Notes: generated by a model from the sequence alone, not told the origin. Numbered from the stretch's first letter, positions 1 through 8,414 are shown. The stretch is 64,000 nucleotides of DNA from an uncultured Oscillospiraceae bacterium (GCA_934660965.1 CAKUIM010000001.1:1-64000), one strand, 5' to 3'. Made by a program: numbers and translations.

Positions 1-116
1 TGAAGGCGCACCTATCCGCCCCGCAGGGCTGGAAGTCTCTCAAGCGGGGGCTGATTCCCCTTTGAAAGCGTCTCGGCACAGTCGGCTCGGCATTTCCGCA
101 GAAATGCCCGCGCCTG
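1..116. other. Intergenic sequence downstream of the tRNA cluster; no gene seen
   Basis: No convincing reading frame or RNA gene was found. There is an 8-bp hairpin at 89-108 (GGCATTTC, loop CGCA, GAAATGCC), but no T-run follows it on either strand, so I do not call it a terminator. The tRNA transcript could continue past the window edge. Confidence 0.4.
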
Positions 117-191
117 TGGCTGGGATGGCTGGACTCGAACCAGCGAATGCGGGAGTCAAAGTCCCGTGCCTTACCACTTGGCTACACCCCA
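117..191 (-). tRNA. tRNA-Gln (anticodon TTG)
   Basis: The minus strand folds into a full cloverleaf. The acceptor TGGGGTG pairs with CATCCCA (one G-T pair), the anticodon loop CTTTGAC carries TTG, the T-loop is GGTTCGAGTCC, and the CCA end is encoded. It is the last tRNA of the cluster inside this window. Confidence 0.95.
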
Positions 192-243
192 ATATAAAGT
201 GAGGCAAGGGCCGGAGCGGACGCTCCGGCCCTCAGCCATAGTC

Positions 244-320
244 TGGGGTGGGTAATGGGGCTCGAACCCACGACACCCGGAACCACAATCCGGTGCTCTG
301 CCAACTGAGCTATACCCACC
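244..320 (-). tRNA. tRNA-His (anticodon GTG)
   Basis: Minus-strand cloverleaf with acceptor GTGGGTA/TACCCAC, anticodon loop TTGTGGT (GTG), T-loop GGTTCGAGCC and encoded CCA. The extra 5' G (position -1, opposite discriminator C) that identifies tRNA-His is included at 320. Confidence 0.95.
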
Positions 321-351
321 ATATGCTGTTTTGCTGGTCGATTCCTATCAA

Positions 352-455
352 CCAAATCAAAACCCAGCAAAGCGGTTTTGATTTGGAGAGGAGGGGCAAG
401 GCAGTAAAGTGACGAGTGCCTGGCAAGGCGCTCGGAACGGAACGAACTTTGCCCC
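352..455. repeat. Two stem-loops in the spacer between tRNA-Arg and tRNA-His
   Basis: The 140-bp spacer holds a perfect 13-bp inverted repeat (CCAAATCAAAACC at 352-364, GGTTTTGATTTGG at 374-386, 9-nt loop). Next to it is a second, longer inverted pair (GGGGCAA at 393-399 with TTGCCCC at 449-455). Neither is followed by a T-run. The other tRNA spacer on the promoter side is only 3 bp, so this looks like an inserted palindromic element or an RNA-processing structure. Confidence 0.6.
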
Positions 456-460
456 GACGA

Positions 461-537
<77 letters not shown>

Positions 538-540
538 GTA

Positions 541-614
541 TGGAGCGGGTGATGGGAATCGAACCCACGCGACCAGCTTGGAAGGCTGGGATTCTACCAT
601 TGAACTACACCCGC
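541..614 (-). tRNA. tRNA-Gly (anticodon TCC)
   Basis: Minus-strand cloverleaf with acceptor GCGGGTG/CACCCGC, anticodon loop TTCCAAG (TCC), T-loop GGTTCGATTCC and encoded CCA. It is the first tRNA of the cluster, about 33 bp downstream of a strong promoter. Confidence 0.95.
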
Positions 615-646
615 AAGTGTACCGTGCGGTAATCGTCAGCCCAAGT

Positions 647-676
647 ATCTTAGCACGGAATAGCGCATCTTGTCAA
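647..676 (-). promoter_or_regulatory. Sigma-A promoter of the tRNA cluster
   Basis: On the minus strand TTGACA (676-671), an 18-bp spacer and TAAGAT (652-647). It is correctly placed for the tRNA-Gly-Arg-His-Gln transcript. Confidence 0.8.
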
Positions 677-714
677 TGCCTTTTCCAATTTTTTTGCCTG
701 CCGCCCTGCCGCCA

Positions 715-743
715 TTGCAAAACCGGCAAAGGCGGCTTATACT
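715..743 (+). promoter_or_regulatory. Sigma-A promoter of the C26 hydrolase gene
   Basis: TTGCAA (715-720), 17 bp, TATACT (738-743), about 58 bp before the chosen start codon. It is divergent from the tRNA promoter. Confidence 0.75.
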
Positions 744-800
744 GAAAAGCATGAGACACACCGCCGCCTCCCCCCGCGGCGGGAAAGGATGATTTCAGCC

Positions 801-1463
801 ATGGGCCCCTCTATTCTGATCTCCGGCAGCGCAGACGGCTGCCAAAACTATATCGACGCCCTGCTTGCCGCCGGCGCCCGGCCCGACGGGCGCTACTGTC
901 CCGCCTACGCCCCGAGCTACGACGGACTGCTCCTCTCCGGCGGCGGGGACATCCACCCCGCCCGCTTCGGGCAGGAAAACAACGGCTCGGAGGACATCGA
1001 CCCGGCGCGGGACGAGGCGGAGCTTGCCCTGCTCCACGACTTTCTCTCCCGGGGGAAGCCGGTGCTGGGCATCTGCCGGGGCCACCAGCTCATCAATGTG
1101 GGCCTGGGCGGCACCCTGCGGCAGCATATCGGGGACGGGCTGTGCCGCTTCCACCGGCGCACCGCCGACCATGAGGGCGACAAGGTCCACGCCGTGTGGA
1201 GCGCCCCGGGCAGCTGGTACCGGCAGGCGTACGGCGCGGTGTTCTGCGTCAACAGCTCCCACCACCAGGCGCTGGGCACTCTGGGCCAGGGGCTCTCCCC
1301 TGTCCTGTGGTCGGAGGGGGGCGTCATCGAGGCGGTGGAGCACGAGAGCCTTCCCATCCTCTCCGTCCAGTTCCACCCCGAGCGGATGACCGGCGCCCAC
1401 CGCCGCGCCGACACGGTGGACGGCGGCGCCGTGTTTGGCCGCTTCCTCTCCCTCTTCGCCTGA
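801..1463 (+). CDS. Class I glutamine amidotransferase / gamma-glutamyl-GABA hydrolase-type peptidase (C26)
   Basis: A 220-residue cytoplasmic protein of the peptidase C26 family (PuuD-like), which hydrolyses gamma-glutamyl amides such as gamma-glutamyl-GABA. The nucleophile elbow GICRGHQ carries the catalytic Cys, and a FHPE segment near the end supplies the His-Glu pair, so the Cys-His-Glu triad looks complete. A glycine-rich LLLSGGGDIHP segment, typical of the family, precedes the nucleophile. I prefer the ATG at 801, because AAAGGATGA then lies at normal Shine-Dalgarno distance; the in-frame ATG at 789 directly abuts AAAGG. No polyamine genes are adjacent, so the substrate is unassigned. 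It seems monocistronic, since the next gene has its own promoter. Confidence 0.85.
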   Translation: MGPSILISGSADGCQNYIDALLAAGARPDGRYCPAYAPSYDGLLLSGGGDIHPARFGQENNGSEDIDPARDEAELALLHDFLSRGKPVLGICRGHQLINVGLGGTLRQHIGDGLCRFHRRTADHEGDKVHAVWSAPGSWYRQAYGAVFCVNSSHHQALGTLGQGLSPVLWSEGGVIEAVEHESLPILSVQFHPERMTGAHRRADTVDGGAVFGRFLSLFA

Positions 1464-1476
1464 TGCCCCCCCGCCC

Positions 1477-1505
1477 TTGCGCCTGGGTGCGGGATGGGCT
1501 ATAAT
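1477..1505 (+). promoter_or_regulatory. Sigma-A promoter of the M32 carboxypeptidase gene
   Basis: TTGCGC (1477-1482), 17 bp, TATAAT (1500-1505), 45 bp before the ATG. It lies in the short gap after the C26 gene. Confidence 0.75.
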
Positions 1506-1550
1506 AACGTTATCTCTCACTACTTAACAAAGAAATGAGGTATTCTGCCT

Positions 1551-3047
1551 ATGGAACTGAAAGAAGCCCTGGAGCAGCTGCGGCAGCTCCAGCAGAAAAT
1601 GTACGCCTACCAGGCCGCCAGCTCCAGCCTGTACCTGGACGGCGTCACCGTCGCCCCCAAGGACACCTCCGAGGGCCGGGGCGTGGCTCTGGGCGTGCTG
1701 GCCGGGGAGAGCCACAAGCTGTTCACCAGTCCCGAGGTGGGCGGGCTGCTCGCCTTCCTGGAGAGCCGCCGGGGCGAGCTGGACGCCGTCTCCGCCCGGC
1801 AGGTCACCCTGCTGCGCCGGGGGTACGACAAGGTGGCGCGCATCCCCGCCGACGAGTACATGGAGTATGCCATGCTCACCAACGAGGCAAGCGACGTGTG
1901 GCACCGGGCCAAGGAGAACAACGACTTTGCCTCCTTCCGGCCGGTGCTGGAGCGCCTGGTAGCCTTCAACCGGAAATTCGCCGGCTACTACGACCCCAGC
2001 AAGGCCCCCTACGACGCCCTGCTCAACGAGTACGAGCGCGGGGTGGACATGGCCTATCTCGACCGCTTCTTCGCCGTCATCCGGGAAAAGCTGGTTCCCC
2101 TGATCCGCGCCGTCGGCGAAAAGGAGCAGCCGGACGACAGCTTCCTCCACCTCCATTACCCCATCGAGGCCCAGCGGAAGTTCTCCGACTACCTCATGGA
2201 AGTACTCCAGCTGGACCGGGGCCACTGCGCCATCGGCGAGACGGAGCACCCCTTCACCCTCAACTTCACCAGCCAGGACGTGCGCATCACCACCCATTAC
2301 AAGGAGGACGACGTGGCAAGCTCCATGTACTCCGTCATCCACGAGGGAGGGCACGCCCGGTATGAGCTGGATGTGGATCCGGCCTACGACTACACCTGTC
2401 TTGCCGGCGGTGTGTCCATGGGCGTCCACGAGAGCCAGTCCCGGTTCTACGAGAACATCATCGGCCGCTCCCTGCCCTTCGTCCAGGCCATCTTCCCCAG
2501 GATGCGGGAATTCTTCCCCCAGCAGCTCTCCGGCGTGACGGCGGAGCAGTTCTACAAGGCCGTCAACCGCGCCCAGCCCTCCCTCATCCGCACCGAGGCG
2601 GACGAGCTGACCTACTGCCTGCATGTGATGGTGCGCTATGAGATCGAAAAGCAGCTCATCGGCGGCACCCTGGACGTGGGGGACGTCCCGGCGCAGTGGA
2701 ACCGGCTCTACAAGGAATATCTCGGGGTGGACGTGCCCGACGACACCCGCGGCTGCCTGCAGGATTCCCACTGGTCCGGCGGCTCCTTCGGCTACTTCCC
2801 GTCCTACGCCCTGGGCAGCGCCTACGGCGCCCAGATGCTGCGCAGCATGGAGCGGGACATGGACGTGTGGGGCGGCGTCTCCAAGGGCGACCTGGCCGGC
2901 GTCACCGGCTGGCTGCGGGAGCATATCCACAAGTACGGCTGCATGCTCGATCCCGCCGACATCGTCAAGAACGCCTGCGGCGACTTTGACCCCACGGCAT
3001 ACACCGACTACCTCACGAAGAAATATTCCGCCCTGTACGGCCTGTAA
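1551..3047 (+). CDS. Carboxypeptidase M32 (Taq-type metallocarboxypeptidase)
   Basis: This is a zinc carboxypeptidase of family M32, which removes C-terminal residues from peptides in the cytoplasm. The zinc motif HEGGH is at residues 264-268 and the downstream HESQSRFYEN segment (H293-E294), a family hallmark, supplies the third ligand region. The length of 498 residues is normal for the family and the chain is helical and soluble, with no signal peptide. The start follows a TGAGG ribosome binding site. The SDR gene begins about 80 bp downstream and could be read through. It fits the peptide-degrading character of the window (PepF, M29, Opp). Confidence 0.95.
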   Translation: MELKEALEQLRQLQQKMYAYQAASSSLYLDGVTVAPKDTSEGRGVALGVLAGESHKLFTSPEVGGLLAFLESRRGELDAVSARQVTLLRRGYDKVARIPADEYMEYAMLTNEASDVWHRAKENNDFASFRPVLERLVAFNRKFAGYYDPSKAPYDALLNEYERGVDMAYLDRFFAVIREKLVPLIRAVGEKEQPDDSFLHLHYPIEAQRKFSDYLMEVLQLDRGHCAIGETEHPFTLNFTSQDVRITTHYKEDDVASSMYSVIHEGGHARYELDVDPAYDYTCLAGGVSMGVHESQSRFYENIIGRSLPFVQAIFPRMREFFPQQLSGVTAEQFYKAVNRAQPSLIRTEADELTYCLHVMVRYEIEKQLIGGTLDVGDVPAQWNRLYKEYLGVDVPDDTRGCLQDSHWSGGSFGYFPSYALGSAYGAQMLRSMERDMDVWGGVSKGDLAGVTGWLREHIHKYGCMLDPADIVKNACGDFDPTAYTDYLTKKYSALYGL

Positions 3048-3126
3048 GGGCCCGGGCGGGGTATATTGCCCATAAACCTGCTGCCGCCCGGCAAGGGCCG
3101 GGGGCGGTATCAAAGGAGGATACCCG

Positions 3127-3897
3127 ATGAAGAAGATCGCCCTTGTGACCGGCGCATCCAGCGGCCTGGGCCGGGAGTTTGTCCGCCAGCTGGGCGCTTG
3201 CGCCGGCCTTGACGAGATCTGGGCCATCGCCCGGCGCGCCGACCGGCTGGAGGCGCTGCAAAGCCTGTCCCCCTGCCCGGTGCGCCCCATTCCCCTGGAC
3301 CTGACCCGCCGGGAGAGTATTGATAGCCTCAAAGGCATGCTCGCAGCGGAGCAGCCGGTAATCTGCGTGCTGGTGGGCGCCGCAGGGCTTGGGCGCATCG
3401 GCCCCACCGCCTCCATCCCAGACGCCGACAACGATGCCATGATCGACCTCAACTGCCGGGCGGCGGTGGACGTGACGGCGGCGTGCCTTCCCTATCTGCG
3501 CCGGGGCAGCCGGGTGCTGGAGATCTGCTCCACCGCGGGCTTTCAGCCCATGCCCTGCCTGAACGTCTACGCCGCCACCAAGGCCTTCCTGTTAAGCTAC
3601 ACCAAGGCCCTCCACCACGAGCTGCTGCCCCGGGGCATCCACGTCACCGCCGTGTGCCCCTACTGGGTGAAGGACACCGAGTTCATCCCCCAGGCCAGGC
3701 AGACCGGCGCCGCCGGCTTCCGGCATTTCCCTCTGGCCTCCCGCTCGGAATCGGTGGTGCGCCGGGCCCTGCGGGACAGCCGGCTCAACCTGTGGGTATC
3801 CACCCCCGGCCCGGTGTGCACCGTCCACCGGCTCACCGCCAAGTTCGTCCCCCACGCCCTGATGGTGCCCCTGATGGACGTGGTGCGGCGGCTGTGA
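3127..3897 (+). CDS. SDR-family NAD(P)-dependent oxidoreductase
   Basis: A 256-residue classical short-chain dehydrogenase/reductase. The N-terminal Rossmann motif TGASSGLG (residues 8-15) binds NAD(P), and the catalytic YAATK places Tyr148 and Lys152 in the usual Y-x3-K spacing. The substrate cannot be read from sequence. An ideal AAAGGAGGA ribosome binding site precedes the ATG. The UPF0340 gene starts 27 bp after its stop, so the two probably share a transcript that ends at the hairpin at 4491. The C-terminal third (residues 180-256) is short and lacks a recognisable extra domain. Confidence 0.9.
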   Translation: MKKIALVTGASSGLGREFVRQLGACAGLDEIWAIARRADRLEALQSLSPCPVRPIPLDLTRRESIDSLKGMLAAEQPVICVLVGAAGLGRIGPTASIPDADNDAMIDLNCRAAVDVTAACLPYLRRGSRVLEICSTAGFQPMPCLNVYAATKAFLLSYTKALHHELLPRGIHVTAVCPYWVKDTEFIPQARQTGAAGFRHFPLASRSESVVRRALRDSRLNLWVSTPGPVCTVHRLTAKFVPHALMVPLMDVVRRL

Positions 3898-3924
3898 GCG
3901 TTTCTTCATTGCGAGGTGATCAAC

Positions 3925-4476
3925 GTGGAATTCTCCCTGGACCAACTGACCGCGCAGGCCGCCCGGGCCACGTCGGAGCTGCTGGACGCGGCCGGGCTGC
4001 ACCCGGGTGACATCTTCGTGGTGGGCTGCTCCTCCTCCGAGATCGTCGGCGGGCAGATCGGCAGGGCCTCCAGCCTGGAGGCCGCCCAGGCGGTGTTTGC
4101 GGGGATCTATCCCCTGCTGCGGCAGCGGGGCATCTGCCTTGCCGCCCAGTGCTGCGAGCATTTGAACCGCGCCCTCATCCTTGAGGAGGCCTGCGCCCGG
4201 CAGTATGGGCACGACCCGGTGCGCGTCGTCCCCCAGCCCAAGGCCGGCGGCTCCTTCGCCGCCACTGCCTGGCGCAGCTTTGAGCACCCCACGGCGGTGG
4301 AGCACATCCGGGCCCACGCGGGGCTGGACATCGGCGGCACCCTCATCGGGATGCACCTGCGGGACGTGGCGGTGCCGGTGCGGCTCTCCCTTGACCATAT
4401 CGGCAGTGCCATTTTGCTGTGCGCCCGCACCCGTCCCAAGCTCATCGGCGGCAGCCGGGCGGTGTACGAGGAATAA
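3925..4476 (+). CDS. UPF0340 family protein (TIGR01440, YwlG-like)
   Basis: A conserved Bacillota protein of unknown function, about 183 residues. Recognisable family segments are the start EFSLDQL, the VVGCSSSEIVGG stretch, the QCCEHLNRALI stretch with two adjacent cysteines, and the C-terminal end. I chose the GTG at 3925 because GAGG (3913-3916) then sits 8 nt upstream; the in-frame GTG at 3916 overlaps that ribosome binding site. It is probably co-transcribed with the upstream SDR gene, and a strong terminator follows directly. Family knowledge gives no catalytic role and I do not assign one. Confidence 0.9.
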   Translation: MEFSLDQLTAQAARATSELLDAAGLHPGDIFVVGCSSSEIVGGQIGRASSLEAAQAVFAGIYPLLRQRGICLAAQCCEHLNRALILEEACARQYGHDPVRVVPQPKAGGSFAATAWRSFEHPTAVEHIRAHAGLDIGGTLIGMHLRDVAVPVRLSLDHIGSAILLCARTRPKLIGGSRAVYEE

Positions 4477-4490
4477 ATCAGCATCAAAAC

Positions 4491-4526
4491 GCCCGCCCCG
4501 GAACGTGCTCCGGGGCGGGCGCTTTT
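4491..4526. terminator. Bidirectional intrinsic terminator
   Basis: A 12-bp perfect GC-rich stem (4491-4502 with 4509-4520, loop ACGTGC). It is followed on the plus strand by GCTTTT and preceded by AAAAC, which reads GTTTT on the minus strand. It separates the convergent UPF0340 and lysA genes. Confidence 0.9.
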
Positions 4527-4572
4527 GTACTCCATAACAGAATCCCATGAGGGGAGGCGTCAGCGCAGGGTC

Positions 4573-5829
4573 TCACCACACAAGGGTGGCGAAGTAGTCC
4601 TCCGGCGTCTCAGCCCGGCGCATGAGCTCCACGCTGCCGTCCTCCCGGAGAAGCAGCTCTGCCGAGCGCAGCCGGCCATTGTAGTTGTAGCCCATGGCGT
4701 GGCCGTGGGCGCCGGTGTCGTGGATGGCCAGCACGTCTCCCATGTCAATCCTGGGCAGCATGCGGTCCACGGCAAACTTGTCGTTATTCTCGCACAGCGC
4801 GCCCACCACGTCATACTTGTGGTCGCAGGGGGCGTCCTCTTTGCCCAGCACCGTGATGTGGTGATAGGCCCCGTACATGGCCGGGCGCATCAGGTCGGCG
4901 GCGCAGGCGTCCACCCCGATATACTCCTTGTAGATGTGCTTTTCGTGGATGGCGGTGGTAATCAGATGCCCGTAGGGGGCCAGCATGAACCGCCCCAGCT
5001 CGGTATATACCGCCACGTCCCCCATGCCCGCGGGGACAAGGATTTCCTCATAGGCCCGGCGCACCCCCTCGCCGATGGCAAAGATGTCGTTGGGCTGCTG
5101 CTCGGGGCGGTAGGGCACCCCCACCCCGCCGGAGAGGTTGACAAAGGCGATGGGGCAGCCCGTCTCCTCGGACACCTCGGATGCCAGCCGGAAGAGGATG
5201 CGGGCCAGGGCGGGATAATAGTCGTTGGAGAGGGTGTTGGACGCCAGAAAGGCGTGGATGCCGAACCGGCGGGCCCCCAGTGCCTTGAGGCGGCGGAAGG
5301 CCGCGCGCAGCTGCTCCGGCGTCATGCCGAACTTGGCCTCCCCCGGGTTGTCCATCACCTGGAAGCCCTCTTTGCTCGCCCCCAGGGCAAACACCCCGCC
5401 GGGATTCAGGCGGCAGGACACCGTCTCCGGCACGGCGCCCAGGGTCTTGTAGAGAAAGTCCACGTGGGTCAGGTCGTCCAGGTTGATGATGGCGCCAAGC
5501 CGGGCGGCCAGACGGAACTCCTCCGCCGGGGTGTCGTTGGCGGAGAACATGATCTGATCGCCGGAAAAGCCGCAGCGCTGGGCCATCATCAGCTCGGTGA
5601 GGGACGAGCAGTCCATGCCGCAGCCCTCCTCCCCCAGAATCTTCAGGATGCGGGGGGTTGGGGTGGCCTTCACCGCGAAGAACTCCCGGAAGCCGCTGTT
5701 CCAGGCGAAGGCCGCCTTCAGCGCCCGGGCGTTGGCACGGATGCCCGCCTCATCGTAGATGTGGAAGGGCGTGGGATAGGTTTTCATGATCTCGCGGGCC
5801 TGATCAAGGCTCAAAAAGGGCCGTTTCAT
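4573..5829 (-). CDS. lysA: Diaminopimelate decarboxylase
   Basis: Catalyses the last step of lysine synthesis, meso-diaminopimelate to L-lysine plus CO2, with PLP. The fold-III decarboxylase pattern is clear: FFAVKATP with the PLP lysine at residue 54, HAFLASN in place of the usual histidine segment, a glycine-rich phosphate loop (LSGGVGVPY), and GALCENNDKF with the active-site cysteine at residue 346 that comes from the partner subunit. The length of 418 is normal. The ATG has an AAAGGAG ribosome binding site. It lies 40 bp downstream of asnA in a two-gene operon and ends at a bidirectional terminator. The HAF segment differs slightly from the usual HIGS-type segment, so a related D-amino-acid or carboxynorspermidine-type decarboxylase is a less likely alternative. 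Confidence 0.88.
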   Translation of the reverse strand: MKRPFLSLDQAREIMKTYPTPFHIYDEAGIRANARALKAAFAWNSGFREFFAVKATPTPRILKILGEEGCGMDCSSLTELMMAQRCGFSGDQIMFSANDTPAEEFRLAARLGAIINLDDLTHVDFLYKTLGAVPETVSCRLNPGGVFALGASKEGFQVMDNPGEAKFGMTPEQLRAAFRRLKALGARRFGIHAFLASNTLSNDYYPALARILFRLASEVSEETGCPIAFVNLSGGVGVPYRPEQQPNDIFAIGEGVRRAYEEILVPAGMGDVAVYTELGRFMLAPYGHLITTAIHEKHIYKEYIGVDACAADLMRPAMYGAYHHITVLGKEDAPCDHKYDVVGALCENNDKFAVDRMLPRIDMGDVLAIHDTGAHGHAMGYNYNGRLRSAELLLREDGSVELMRRAETPEDYFATLVW

Positions 5830-5869
5830 ATCAGATTGCGCTCCTTTGGCGGCTTCTTTTTACAAAAAT

Positions 5870-6883
5870 TTACAGCAACACGACCCCAGCCTCGCAGCAG
5901 GCTTCCATGGTCGCTTCGTCCCAGACGCTGGCCTGGACCTCGCCGATGTGGGCCTTGCCCAGCAGCAGCATGCACACCCGGCTCTGGCCGATGCCGCCGC
6001 CGATGGTCAGGGGCAGCTTGCCCTCCAGCAGCGCCCGGTGGAATGGCAGGCTCCGGCGGTCGTCGCAGCCGGCAACAGTGAGCTGCCGGTCCAGCGACTC
6101 GGGACTCACCCGGATGCCCATGGACGACACCTCAAAGGCCCGCTCCAGAATGGGGTTCCAGATGAGGATGTCCCCGTTGAGGGCCCAGTCATCGTAGTCA
6201 GGCGCCCGGCCGTCATGGGGCCTGCCGGAGCGCAGCGCGCCGCCGATGCCCATGAGGAAGGTGATGGGGTGCTGTCGCACCCAGGCGTCCTCCCGCTCCT
6301 TGGGGGAGAGGTCGGGCCAGCGGTCCTCCAGCTCCTGGGCGGTGACGAAGGACACCTCCCCCTCCAGCGGCGGCAGGGCGGTGAGGGCCGGGAACACCGA
6401 GCGCAGGGTGGCCTGGGTGTCCCGCAGGGCGCCCACGATGGTGCGCACCGTGTCCTTGAGGTACTCCACATTCCGGTCCCGGGGGGCGATGACCTTTTCC
6501 CAGTCCCACTGGTCCACGTATACCGAGTGAAGGTTATCCAGCTCCTCATCCCGGCGGATGGCGTTCATGTCGGTATAAAGCCCCTCGCCCACGGAAAACT
6601 GATAGCGGTAGAGGGCCATGCGCTTCCACTTGGCCAGGGAGTGGACCACCTGGGCCTCCCGCCCGGCGGCGGGAATGTCGAAGGAGACAGGCCGCTCCAC
6701 GCCGTTGAGGTCGTCATTGAGGCCGGTGGACGCCTCCACAAACAGCGGCGCGGACACCCGGCGCAGCCGCAGGGCGCCCCCCAGGTTGTCCTCGAAAAGG
6801 CGCTTCAAAAGGCCGATGGCCTTCTGGGTATCGTACAGGTTCAGGCAGGGGCTGTACCCCTTGGGGATCACGGTGTGCACCAT
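5870..6883 (-). CDS. asnA: Aspartate--ammonia ligase (asparagine synthetase A)
   Basis: Makes L-asparagine from aspartate, ammonia and ATP; the fold is related to class II aspartyl-tRNA synthetase. The 337-residue chain matches the family length (about 330). Recognisable segments include the N-terminal VIPKGYSPCLN start, RVSAPLFVEASTGLNDDLNG, the KWKRMALYRY segment and the C-terminal GGGIGQSRVCM stretch, a typical ATP-site arginine region. The open frame extends further upstream, but AAAGGAG sits just before the ATG at 6883, so the upstream Met codons are rejected. It is first in an operon with lysA, driven by the promoter at 6917-6945. Confidence 0.95.
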   Translation of the reverse strand: MVHTVIPKGYSPCLNLYDTQKAIGLLKRLFEDNLGGALRLRRVSAPLFVEASTGLNDDLNGVERPVSFDIPAAGREAQVVHSLAKWKRMALYRYQFSVGEGLYTDMNAIRRDEELDNLHSVYVDQWDWEKVIAPRDRNVEYLKDTVRTIVGALRDTQATLRSVFPALTALPPLEGEVSFVTAQELEDRWPDLSPKEREDAWVRQHPITFLMGIGGALRSGRPHDGRAPDYDDWALNGDILIWNPILERAFEVSSMGIRVSPESLDRQLTVAGCDDRRSLPFHRALLEGKLPLTIGGGIGQSRVCMLLLGKAHIGEVQASVWDEATMEACCEAGVVLL

Positions 6884-6916
6884 GGCTTTACTCCTTTGCA
6901 TCGTTAAACTTTTACC

Positions 6917-6945
6917 ATTATACGACAGCCATTGGAAAATTGCAA
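6917..6945 (-). promoter_or_regulatory. Sigma-A promoter of asnA-lysA
   Basis: Minus strand TTGCAA (6945-6940), 17 bp, TATAAT (6922-6917). It is back-to-back with the plus-strand promoter at 6952-6980, so the two -35 boxes are only 6 bp apart. Confidence 0.85.
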
Positions 6946-6951
6946 TTCGAA

Positions 6952-6980
6952 TTGTCATCCACAGCGCAAAATGTTATACT
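6952..6980 (+). promoter_or_regulatory. Sigma-A promoter of the M29 aminopeptidase gene
   Basis: TTGTCA (6952-6957), 17 bp, TATACT (6975-6980). It is divergent from the asnA promoter. Confidence 0.8.
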
Positions 6981-7043
6981 GAAGGCAGTCATTTCCCGGG
7001 CCGGCCCGCCCGGTATCAAACCGACCGCAAAGGAGTGTTCCCT

Positions 7044-8285
7044 ATGATCTGCAATTTTGACCAGAAGCTCACCGAATATGCCCAGCTGCTGGTGGCGGTG
7101 GGCATGAACCTGCAGCCCGGCCAGACCCCCCGCATCGCCGCCCCCATCGAGTGCGCCCCCCTGGCCCGGCTGTGCGCCCAGGCCGCCCTGGACCGGGGCG
7201 CCCGGGACGTGCTGCTGGACTGGTCGGACGACTTCATCACCCGGCAGCGCTACCTCAAGGCGGATGAGGCCGTGTTCTCCCAGTACCCCTCCTATCTCTC
7301 CGCCCGGTACGACTGGATGCTCCGGGAGGGCTGCACCTCCCTTGCCATCGTGGGCTCCGACCCGGAGGTGCTGCTGGGGGTGGACCCCGGGCGCATCCAG
7401 GCCTGGCAGCGCGCCAGCGCCGCGCCCACCAAGCCCTGGTACGACGCCATGATGGCCAGCCGCTTCCAGTGGTGCGTGGCCGCCCACCCCACCCGGGCCT
7501 GGGCGGAGAAGGTGTTTCCCGGCAAGCAGGGGGAGGACGCCGTTGACGCCCTGTGGGGGGCCATCTTCGCCGTGTGCCGCATTACCGGCGACGGGAGGGC
7601 CGTAGAGCGCTGGCAGGAACACGTGGCCGCCAGCGCCCGGCGCAGCGCCATCCTCAACGAGTATCAGTTTGAAGCCCTCCATTACACCAACGCCCTGGGC
7701 ACCGACCTGACCATCCGCCTGCCCGAGCGCCACATCTGGGCGGGCGGCAGCGAGAAGAGCGCCGCCGGGGTAGAGTTTGTGGCCAACATCCCCACGGAGG
7801 AGATCTTCACCGCCCCCCGGTGGGACGGGGTGGACGGCCGGGTGTACGCCGCCCTGCCCCTGGCGCTGGACGGCAACGTGGTGCGGGACTTCTATCTCGA
7901 CTTCAAGGGCGGAAAAATTGTCGGCGTCCACGCCGGCGAGGGGGAAGAGGTGCTGAAAAACTCCATCACCATGGACGAGGGCTCCTCCTGCCTGGGCGAG
8001 GTGGCCCTGGTGCCCTACGACTCCCCCATCCGCAATACCGGCCTCCTGTTCTACAACACCCTCTTCGATGAAAACGCCTCCTGCCACCTGGCCTTCGGCG
8101 CGGCCTACCCTACCTGCGTGCAGGGCGGCGAGGCCATGAGCGAGGAGCAGCAGAAGGCGGCGGGGCTCAACCAGTCCATCAACCACGTGGACTTCATGGT
8201 GGGCACCGCGGATCTGTCCATCGTGGGCACCACCCGGGACGGCCGGGAGGTCCCTGTCTTTGTCAACGGAAATTTTGCATTCTGA
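7044..8285 (+). CDS. Aminopeptidase, M29 family
   Basis: A 413-residue metal-dependent aminopeptidase of family M29 (AmpS/PepS/aminopeptidase T type), which removes N-terminal residues from peptides in the cytoplasm. Family features are the N-terminal FDQKLTEYAQLLV helix, the LGTDLTIRLPE segment, the NIPTEEIFTAP motif with metal-binding glutamates, the GSSCLGEVALV stretch, and the C-terminal INHVDFMVGTADLSI region carrying the His and Asp ligands. The ATG at 7044 follows AAAGGAG. The same frame is open far upstream, but no ribosome binding site supports that. It seems to be a single-gene transcript, followed by a structured palindromic spacer. Confidence 0.93.
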   Translation: MICNFDQKLTEYAQLLVAVGMNLQPGQTPRIAAPIECAPLARLCAQAALDRGARDVLLDWSDDFITRQRYLKADEAVFSQYPSYLSARYDWMLREGCTSLAIVGSDPEVLLGVDPGRIQAWQRASAAPTKPWYDAMMASRFQWCVAAHPTRAWAEKVFPGKQGEDAVDALWGAIFAVCRITGDGRAVERWQEHVAASARRSAILNEYQFEALHYTNALGTDLTIRLPERHIWAGGSEKSAAGVEFVANIPTEEIFTAPRWDGVDGRVYAALPLALDGNVVRDFYLDFKGGKIVGVHAGEGEEVLKNSITMDEGSSCLGEVALVPYDSPIRNTGLLFYNTLFDENASCHLAFGAAYPTCVQGGEAMSEEQQKAAGLNQSINHVDFMVGTADLSIVGTTRDGREVPVFVNGNFAF

Positions 8286-8297
8286 ATCGAAGCGTGA

Positions 8298-8414
8298 GGA
8301 TAGGCGCGCAGGGGCGCTTGGACCGCAATGACGGGCAAAACCCAAGAAGGGGCGAACGCCCCGGATGGATTTGCCCGGAATGCAGGGAAAGCAACCCGGC
8401 CGCGCGCCCAATCC
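8298..8414. repeat. Nested palindromic element between the aminopeptidase and phosphoglucomutase genes
   Basis: Nested inverted repeats share one centre: GGCGCGC (8303-8309) with GCGCGCC (8402-8408), flanked by GGAT/ATCC; CGGGCAAA (8332-8339) with TTTGCCCG (8370-8377); and an inner GGGGC-GAAC-GCCCC (8349-8362). There is no T-run, so it is not a simple terminator. It looks like a REP/MITE-type palindrome or a structured leader of the downstream gene. Confidence 0.6.

Noticed and set aside
4573..6883. Lysine riboswitch before asnA-lysA
   Set aside because: The asnA promoter is only about 35 bp from the start codon and the asnA-lysA gap is 40 bp, so there is no space.
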